Origin: JALHFZ01 sp963674625
Lineage (GTDB): Bacteria > Synergistota > Synergistia > Synergistales > Aminobacteriaceae
NCBI GenBank assembly: GCA_963674625.2
Contig: CAXXXO010000003.1
Span: 62,001 to 126,000 of the forward strand
Direction: 5' to 3'
DNA length: 64,000 nucleotides
Position 1 is the first letter of the stretch. Each line of letters starts with the position of its first letter. The notes under the pieces were generated by a model. It was given only the letters and a program-made list of their open reading frames with translations, did no database searches and was not told the origin of the DNA. The translations under genes and the position numbers were made by a program. Positions 58,332 through 64,000 of this stretch are shown one piece after another.

Positions 58332-59675
58332 ATGAGATCTGAATTGATTTCCCAGGAAAAGAATATCGTCACCATCAAGGCTGAGTTTGAAGTTAAAGAA
58401 TTCGCCAAAAACGTTCAGAAGGCCGTCAGCGAGCTTTCATCGAAAGTCTCCGTCCCGGGATTTCGAAAGGGGCATATTCCCCGAAAGATCCTGGAGATGC
58501 GCTTCGGCAAGCAGGCCCTCTATGCCGAGGCCCTCGAAACCATGCTTCCCGAGGCTATAGATTCAATCGTGAAGGATTACGAAATGGACCTCATCGACGA
58601 GCCCGACGTCAAGATCGAAAAGATGGAAGAGGGCTCTCCCGTGGAACTCACCCTTATCTTCGAGACGACCCCGGAGGTAGTTCTTCCCGAACTGTCGGGC
58701 ATCGCTGTGGACCGTACCCTCGCCACGGTGGACGAGAAGACCGTAGACGGAACCATCGAGGAGATCCGGACGAGAAACGCCACCCTTTCCCCCGTGACGG
58801 ACCGGCCGATAGGAGCGAACGACGTGGTGGATATCGAATACTGCACCTTCGTTCCGACCGCCGAAGGGTCGGAAGAACGGCACGGACCGGATAACGCCCC
58901 CCTCGATCTCGGCGACGGAAGCATCCGCCACGAGATCCGGGACGCCCTGCTCGGCAGAAATATCGGGGATTCCGTATCCGTCGATGTGGAAATCCAGGAG
59001 GAATACTCCGAGAAAAACCTCGCCGGAAAATCCATCCGTTACGAGATGACCGTCAAGGATGTGAAGGAAAAAATTCCTCCCGAGATGAACCCCGAGTTCT
59101 TTAAAAAGGTTCTTCAGCAGGAGTGCGAGACCCCCGGGGCCTTCCGGGAGGAGATAGAGAGGCGGATCCTCGAGAGAAAAAAGGCCGAAAACCAATCCCA
59201 GGCGGAGTACAATGCAGTGGAAAAAATAACGGAGCAGGCGCAGCTGGATGTTCCCGAAACCCTTGTCACACGACAGGCCGAAGCCATGAAAAAGGAAGAT
59301 GCGGAAAAGATAGAGAAGTCGAAGAATATGACCCTCGACAGATTTCTTGAAGAATCTTCCACCACGGCCGAGGAATACGATGCAAATATAAAAAAACAGG
59401 CGGAGGCGATTGTCCGCCGCTCCCTCGTCCTCGACAAGATCGCAGATACTCTCGGAATCACGGTGGAAAAGGCGGATTTCGAAGCCGAGATGGCAGAATT
59501 GGCCGCTACCTACAGGATCGATGCGGACCGTCTGGTGAACAGCCTCTTCAAGGATGAAAAGCGCCTTGTTGAAATGGCGAACAAGATCAAGTACAAAAAG
59601 ACAGTGAAGGCCATTATGGATTCCGTGCAAATCAACGATACGGAGGAGCCGCAGTTCGTTCCCGCGGCGGAGTAG
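58332..59675 (+). CDS. tig: Tig, trigger factor chaperone
   Basis: Trigger factor binds nascent chains at the ribosome exit. The ribosome-binding tail is VPGFRKGHIPRKILEMRFG (about residues 42-60). The FKBP-like PPIase domain spans about 150-240 but lacks some typical aromatic residues. The C-terminal helical arms run to a charged end. The 447 residues match the family. It heads the order tig-clpP-clpX-lon, which is common in bacteria. Confidence 0.95.
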   Translation: MRSELISQEKNIVTIKAEFEVKEFAKNVQKAVSELSSKVSVPGFRKGHIPRKILEMRFGKQALYAEALETMLPEAIDSIVKDYEMDLIDEPDVKIEKMEEGSPVELTLIFETTPEVVLPELSGIAVDRTLATVDEKTVDGTIEEIRTRNATLSPVTDRPIGANDVVDIEYCTFVPTAEGSEERHGPDNAPLDLGDGSIRHEIRDALLGRNIGDSVSVDVEIQEEYSEKNLAGKSIRYEMTVKDVKEKIPPEMNPEFFKKVLQQECETPGAFREEIERRILERKKAENQSQAEYNAVEKITEQAQLDVPETLVTRQAEAMKKEDAEKIEKSKNMTLDRFLEESSTTAEEYDANIKKQAEAIVRRSLVLDKIADTLGITVEKADFEAEMAELAATYRIDADRLVNSLFKDEKRLVEMANKIKYKKTVKAIMDSVQINDTEEPQFVPAAE

Positions 59676-59697
59676 AATTCAAAGGAGGCCTGGTGCA

Positions 59698-60276
59698 GTG
59701 CTTATTCCCTATGTAGTGGAACAGACAGGAAGAGGCGAAAGAACCTATGACATCTACAGCCGTCTCCTGAAGGACCGGATCATCTTCCTCGGAGAAGGCA
59801 TCGACGAAAATACGGGAAACATCGTGGTGGCCCAGCTTCTCTTTCTCGAGAGCGAAGATCCCGAGAAGGACATACACCTGTACATCAACAGCCCCGGCGG
59901 ATATGTCTCCGCAGGCCTGGCTATCTACGATACCATGCAGTACATCAAGTGCCCCGTGTCCACCATCTGCATCGGCCAGGCGGCGAGCATGGGAGCCCTT
60001 CTTCTCGCGGGGGGAGCGCCCGGCAAGCGTCTGAGCCTGCCGAACTCCCGGATCATGATCCACCAGCCCCTGGGAGGAGCCCAGGGACAGGCGACCGAGG
60101 TGGAAATCCATGCCCGGGAAATACTGAAGCTCAGAGACAGGCTCAATGATATACTTGTGAAACATACTGGCCAGTCGAAGAAGAAGATCAAGACCGACAC
60201 CGAGAGAGACCACTTCATGTCTCCCGAGGAGGCCGTGCAGTACGGGCTCATCGATAAAGTCATAAGCTCGAGATAG
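59698..60276 (+). CDS. clpP: ClpP, ATP-dependent Clp protease proteolytic subunit
   Basis: The 192-residue serine protease has its triad in place: S97 in GQAASMGA, H122 in RIMIHQPLGG and D171 in TERDHF. It lacks a long propeptide. GTG 59698 has AAAGGAGG 9 bases upstream. It works with ClpX encoded next, forming the 14-mer barrel of the degradation machine. Confidence 0.97.
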   Translation: MLIPYVVEQTGRGERTYDIYSRLLKDRIIFLGEGIDENTGNIVVAQLLFLESEDPEKDIHLYINSPGGYVSAGLAIYDTMQYIKCPVSTICIGQAASMGALLLAGGAPGKRLSLPNSRIMIHQPLGGAQGQATEVEIHAREILKLRDRLNDILVKHTGQSKKKIKTDTERDHFMSPEEAVQYGLIDKVISSR

Positions 60277-60300
60277 AACATCCGTTTTTGAACGGAGCCT

Positions 60301-60341
60301 TTCCGAAGGAACAGCAAGGGAGTGTCGGAAGGCGCTCCCTT
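60301..60341 (+). other. Interleaved stems in the clpP-clpX gap (possible pseudoknot)
   Basis: TTCCGA (60301-60306) pairs with TCGGAA (60325-60330), and AAGGGAG (60316-60322) pairs with CTCCCTT (60335-60341). The 5' arm of the second stem sits in the loop of the first, so both together make an H-type pseudoknot, or they are mutually exclusive. Only TTCTTT follows, so it is a poor terminator. A small hairpin CCGTT/AACGG lies just before it. Confidence 0.4.
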
Positions 60342-60387
60342 CTTTGTGCATCCCGATGGAAACCGTCGAGGGAGGAATACAACTTTA

Positions 60388-61671
60388 ATGTTCAAATTTG
60401 ACGATAAAGGAAAAAACGGCAAGGGAAAAACATCCCGCTGCTCTTTCTGCGGCAAGGCGCAGGAAGAGGTACATAAGCTCATCGCGGGTCCCGGAGTGGG
60501 GATCTGCGACGAATGCGTTCATCTGTGCACCCTCATACTCAACGAAGAAATGTCGGAGATCCGGGAGGACGAAAATTCTTTTATCCCCCTTTCGGAGGTG
60601 CCGAGGCCGAAGGAGATCAAGGCCTATCTCGACCAGTACGTCATCGGACAGGAGTGGGCCAAGAAATGCCTTTCCGTGGCCGTATACAACCATTTCAAGA
60701 GGATCACGAGCAATCTTGAGGATTCCGACGTGGAACTGTCGAAGAGCAACGTTCTTCTTCTCGGTCCCACTGGGTGCGGAAAAACCCTCCTGGCCCAGAC
60801 CCTGGCGAAAAAGCTCAAGGTTCCCTTCGCCATCGCCGACGCCACGACCCTTACTGAGGCAGGCTACGTGGGCGAAGACGTGGAAAACATACTCGTCAAA
60901 CTCCTGCAGGCAGCCGACTACGACGTGAAGGCGGCCCAGCGGGGGATTATTTACATCGACGAAATCGACAAGATCTCGAGAAAATCGGAGTCCGCCTCCA
61001 TCACGAGGGATGTCTCCGGCGAGGGAGTACAGCAGGCTCTTCTGAAGATTCTCGAGGGGACTCTTTCCAACGTTCCGCCCAAGGGAGGAAGAAAGCATCC
61101 CTACCAGGATTTCATCCAGCTCGATACGACGAACATCCTCTTTATCTGCGGAGGCGCCTTCGACGGGATCGAGGAGATCATCGGACGGCGGGTCAATAAA
61201 AAGATGATCGGCTTCGGGGGGGAAATCCCCGGAAAGCACGACGCAAAACGGTTCGAGATCATGAAACACATTCAGCCGGAAGACCTCATGGCCTTCGGTT
61301 TCATCCCGGAACTCGCCGGCCGCCTCCCCGTGCTCGTTCCTCTCGAGGAACTGGACGTGGACGCCCTTGTCCGGATTCTCGCGGAGCCGAAAAATGCCCT
61401 CCTGCGGCAGTATCGGAAATCCTTCGCCATGGAGGGGGTCTCCCTAGATTTCTCCAAGGGAGCCATCCGGAAGATCGCCGAAAAGGCGAACGAGAAGAAC
61501 ACCGGGGCACGGGGGCTTCGAACGATCCTCGAAAACCTCATGTTGGATCTCATGTATGAAATTCCCTCGAGGAAGGCCGACGTCTCCGAGGTGACCATCA
61601 CGGAAGAGATGGTGGAAAAAGGTACGCCGCCCCTTCTCGAAAAAAGAAAAGCCTCCGAGGAGGTGGCCTGA
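60388..61671 (+). CDS. clpX: ClpX, ATP-dependent unfoldase of ClpXP
   Basis: The 427-residue AAA+ protein has an N-terminal zinc-binding domain (CSFCGKAQEE, then CDECVHLC), Walker A GPTGCGKTLL and Walker B IIYIDEIDKI. The ClpP-docking loop region includes IIGRRVNKKMIGFGG. The sensor-2 region is NTGARGLRTILENLMLD. GGAGG precedes ATG 60388; the frame extends further upstream without need. Confidence 0.97.
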   Translation: MFKFDDKGKNGKGKTSRCSFCGKAQEEVHKLIAGPGVGICDECVHLCTLILNEEMSEIREDENSFIPLSEVPRPKEIKAYLDQYVIGQEWAKKCLSVAVYNHFKRITSNLEDSDVELSKSNVLLLGPTGCGKTLLAQTLAKKLKVPFAIADATTLTEAGYVGEDVENILVKLLQAADYDVKAAQRGIIYIDEIDKISRKSESASITRDVSGEGVQQALLKILEGTLSNVPPKGGRKHPYQDFIQLDTTNILFICGGAFDGIEEIIGRRVNKKMIGFGGEIPGKHDAKRFEIMKHIQPEDLMAFGFIPELAGRLPVLVPLEELDVDALVRILAEPKNALLRQYRKSFAMEGVSLDFSKGAIRKIAEKANEKNTGARGLRTILENLMLDLMYEIPSRKADVSEVTITEEMVEKGTPPLLEKRKASEEVA

Positions 61672-61674
61672 TCC

Positions 61675-64000
61675 ATGGATTCTCCCCGCCGCTGTTTCGT
61701 CCTTCCAATACGGGATATCGTCGTCTTTCCGGGGATCATAGCCCCCCTCTTCGTGGGAAGACCCCGCTCCCTGAAGGCCATCGAAATGGCCATGCTCCAG
61801 GACAAAACGATCCTGGTGGCCACCCAGAAGGACATGCAGGTGGACGATCCTCTTCCCGAGGACCTCTACACTACGGGGAACCTGTGCACCATTCTCCAGA
61901 TGGTCCGCATTCCTGACGGGACGACAAAGGTGCTCATCGAGGCCGTGGAGCGGGTTACCGTAAAAGAGTATTTCCCCGGAAAGGAAACCCTCGAGGCGGA
62001 CGTCCTTCCCCTCGAGTGGGAGGAGCATTCCTCCCCGAACCTCGAACCCCTGAAGCGGAGCGTTCTCGAACAGTTCGAAAAATATGTGACCCTCCACCCC
62101 CGGATCCCCGCCGAGGTTCTCATCACCATCATGAACGTGGACGATCCCCGGCAGATTTCCGACCTCGTAAGCTCCCATCTCTTTATCAAGGTCGAGGCGA
62201 AGCAGAAACTTCTCGAGATGGTAAACCTGGAGAAAAGCCTGAAGTTTCTTCTGAGGATACTCCTCGAGGAGATCGACATCCTCCAGCTCGAGCAGGACAT
62301 CCAGGACAAGGTCCGCCAGGAAGTGGAGCGGGGGCACAAGGAATACTATCTCCGGGAGCAGCTCAAGATCATTCAGGGAGAGCTGGGCCACAGTGACGCC
62401 CCTTCCGAGATCGAGGAGCTTCGGGAAAGGATAGAAAAAGCCTCCATGCCGGAGGCATCGGAGGCAAAGGCCCTTCACGAGCTCGACCGGCTTTCGAAGA
62501 TGCCGGTCATGTCGGCGGAAGCCACGGTTGTCCGTACGTACATCGACTGGCTTATTGCCCTCCCGTGGAAAGTCCTTTCTCCCGACATCCTCGATATTCC
62601 CCGGGCAGGGAAGATCCTCGACGCCGATCATTACGGCCTTGAAAAGGTGAAGGACCGCATCCTCGAATTTCTCGCCGTCCGGAAGCTCGCATCGGACAAA
62701 ATGAAGGCCCAGGTGCTCTGCTTTGTGGGACCCCCGGGAGTTGGGAAGACATCCCTGGGAAAATCCATCGCCCGGGCCCTGAACAGGAAGTTCGTGAACA
62801 TGTCCCTGGGCGGGATGAGGGACGAGGCTGAAATCAGGGGCCACCGGCGCACCTACGTCGGCGCGATGCCGGGTCGGGTCATTCAGAAAATCCGCCAGTC
62901 GGGGGTGCGGAACCCCGTGCTGCTCATGGACGAGATCGACAAGATGGGGCAGGATTTTCGGGGCGATCCGGCTGCGGCCCTTCTGGAGGTTCTCGACCCG
63001 GAACAGAACGGCACTTTCACAGATCACTTCATAGAAGTGCCCTTCGATCTCAGCGAGGTGATCTTCATCACCACCGCCAACGTGACCCATACGATTCCCA
63101 GGCCCCTTCTCGACAGGATGGAAATCATCAAAATTCCCGGGTACGTATGGCAGGAGAAAATGAAAATCGCCCGAAGACACCTGCTTCCCCGGATTCTGCG
63201 GGAGCACGGCCTTTCTGCGAAGCAGGTCAGGATCACCCCGAAGGCTCTCGAGAAGATTATCAGCGACTACACCAGGGAAGCGGGCGTCCGCGGCCTGGAA
63301 AGGGAAATCGCGTCCGTCTGCAGAAAGGTTGCCCGGAAGATCGTGAGCGCCGCAGACAATCCGGAAGAGATCTTCTCCATAGGACCGAAGGAACTGAAGG
63401 ACTACCTCGGCCCTCCGAAACTCTACGATATCCGCCTTCCGAAGACAAAGGAAGTGGGCACTGTCGTCGGGCTCGCCTGGACGGAGACGGGGGGCGACGT
63501 TCTCGTGATAGAGGCCGTCACCATGAAGGGAAAGGGCGAAGTGACCCTCACGGGAAACCTCGGCTCGGTCATGCAGGAGTCGGCCCAGACTGCCATAGGG
63601 TATCTGCGGGCCAACAGCGAAAGTCTCGGAATCGGAGAATTGGACTGGAAAAATATAGATCTTCATCTTCATGTCCCCGAGGGTGCGATCCCTAAGGACG
63701 GCCCCTCGGCAGGCATCACCATGGCCGTGGCCATCCTTTCGGCAGTGCGGAAAAGCGCGGTGCTGCCCGATATCGCAATGACCGGGGAGATCTCCCTCCA
63801 GGGGAAAGTCCTTCCTGTAGGCGGAATCCGGGACAAGATCCTCGCCGCGAAGCGCCAGGGGATCAGAAACATCCTTCTCCCTGCGGCGAACCGGCCTGAC
63901 GTGGAGGAGATCGTGGAATGGACCAAAGAAGGGCTCGCCTTCACATACGCCGGGGAAATCTCCGACGTCTTCTCCTTCGCCCTGGAAAGAGCTGACAGCT
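61675..64000 (+). CDS. lon: Lon, ATP-dependent protease (3' end cut by the window)
   Basis: 775 codons are visible and the frame is open at the window end. Domains: N-terminal substrate-binding LAN (residues 1-195, starting FVLPIRDIVVFPG), AAA+ with Walker A GPPGVGKTS near residue 352, and the protease domain with the dyad S678 (PKDGPSAGITMA) and K721 (GGIRDKILAAKR). The ATG follows AGGAGG and lies 4 bases after the clpX stop. Only the last few residues are probably missing. Confidence 0.97.
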   Translation, partial: MDSPRRCFVLPIRDIVVFPGIIAPLFVGRPRSLKAIEMAMLQDKTILVATQKDMQVDDPLPEDLYTTGNLCTILQMVRIPDGTTKVLIEAVERVTVKEYFPGKETLEADVLPLEWEEHSSPNLEPLKRSVLEQFEKYVTLHPRIPAEVLITIMNVDDPRQISDLVSSHLFIKVEAKQKLLEMVNLEKSLKFLLRILLEEIDILQLEQDIQDKVRQEVERGHKEYYLREQLKIIQGELGHSDAPSEIEELRERIEKASMPEASEAKALHELDRLSKMPVMSAEATVVRTYIDWLIALPWKVLSPDILDIPRAGKILDADHYGLEKVKDRILEFLAVRKLASDKMKAQVLCFVGPPGVGKTSLGKSIARALNRKFVNMSLGGMRDEAEIRGHRRTYVGAMPGRVIQKIRQSGVRNPVLLMDEIDKMGQDFRGDPAAALLEVLDPEQNGTFTDHFIEVPFDLSEVIFITTANVTHTIPRPLLDRMEIIKIPGYVWQEKMKIARRHLLPRILREHGLSAKQVRITPKALEKIISDYTREAGVRGLEREIASVCRKVARKIVSAADNPEEIFSIGPKELKDYLGPPKLYDIRLPKTKEVGTVVGLAWTETGGDVLVIEAVTMKGKGEVTLTGNLGSVMQESAQTAIGYLRANSESLGIGELDWKNIDLHLHVPEGAIPKDGPSAGITMAVAILSAVRKSAVLPDIAMTGEISLQGKVLPVGGIRDKILAAKRQGIRNILLPAANRPDVEEIVEWTKEGLAFTYAGEISDVFSFALERADS

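Overview
The window is a gene-dense, high G+C bacterial chromosome segment. It most likely comes from an anaerobic member of the Synergistota; this is an inference from gene content and protein flavour, not a proof. It carries a complete bacterial V/A-type ATPase operon, and no F-type ATPase genes are seen. It also has a DUF1850 plus fused 4TM/12TM TRAP transporter, IspD-IspF and IspF-like fusions, paired molybdenum hydroxylases with SsnA, and many GTG and TTG starts with strong AGGAGG Shine-Dalgarno sites.

Layout. 1-3500: accessory zone of lower G+C, holding the end of a Sel1-repeat protein, a minus-strand MacB/LolD-type ABC exporter pair, and a decayed IS3-family transposase. 3536-9848: uvrC followed by an almost contiguous riboflavin block (ribD, ribE, ribBA, ribH) and serS, ending in a strong terminator. 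9865-12083: an unusual fusion of a degenerate WecA/TagO-like membrane domain to a WecG/TagA/CpsF glycosyltransferase, then a CBS-domain protein. 12067-20337: nine V/A-ATPase genes in the Thermus-like order G-I-K-E-C-F-A-B-D, mostly with 4-base start/stop overlaps. 20318-25955: rlmH, ybaB, recR, a PIN-TRAM membrane protein, ispDF and guaB. 25971-34745: the translation and RNA operon rimP-nusA-rnpM-ylxQ-infB-ylxP-rbfA-nrnA-truB-ribF and an EamA transporter, started by an extended -10 promoter and preceded by a terminator-like leader hairpin.

34854-43811: tRNA-Arg(CCU), DUF1850/TRAP, ileS (also with a short hairpin leader), rluD-like pseudouridine synthase, convergent rqcH, and a seven-tRNA cluster (Ala, Pro, Gly, Arg, His, Arg, Lys) behind a near-consensus promoter. 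43967-47087: cardiolipin synthase, tRNA-Leu, nitroreductase and a lytic transglycosylase. 47097-57824: the main metabolic island, with a MocA-type nucleotidyltransferase fused to an HD domain, a three-subunit molybdenum hydroxylase, an SsnA amidohydrolase, a dihydroorotate/dihydropyrimidine dehydrogenase-like flavoprotein that lacks the usual catalytic Cys loop, and a second two-gene molybdenum hydroxylase. It probably oxidises and deaminates purines or other N-heterocycles. 57888-64000: cold-shock protein, then the protein quality-control series tig-clpP-clpX-lon, with lon cut by the window edge.

Best candidates for something new are the pseudo-GPT/GT26 fusion at 9865-11610, the paired molybdenum hydroxylase/SsnA/DHOD-like cluster, and several short RNA leaders (rimP, ileS, clpP-clpX).
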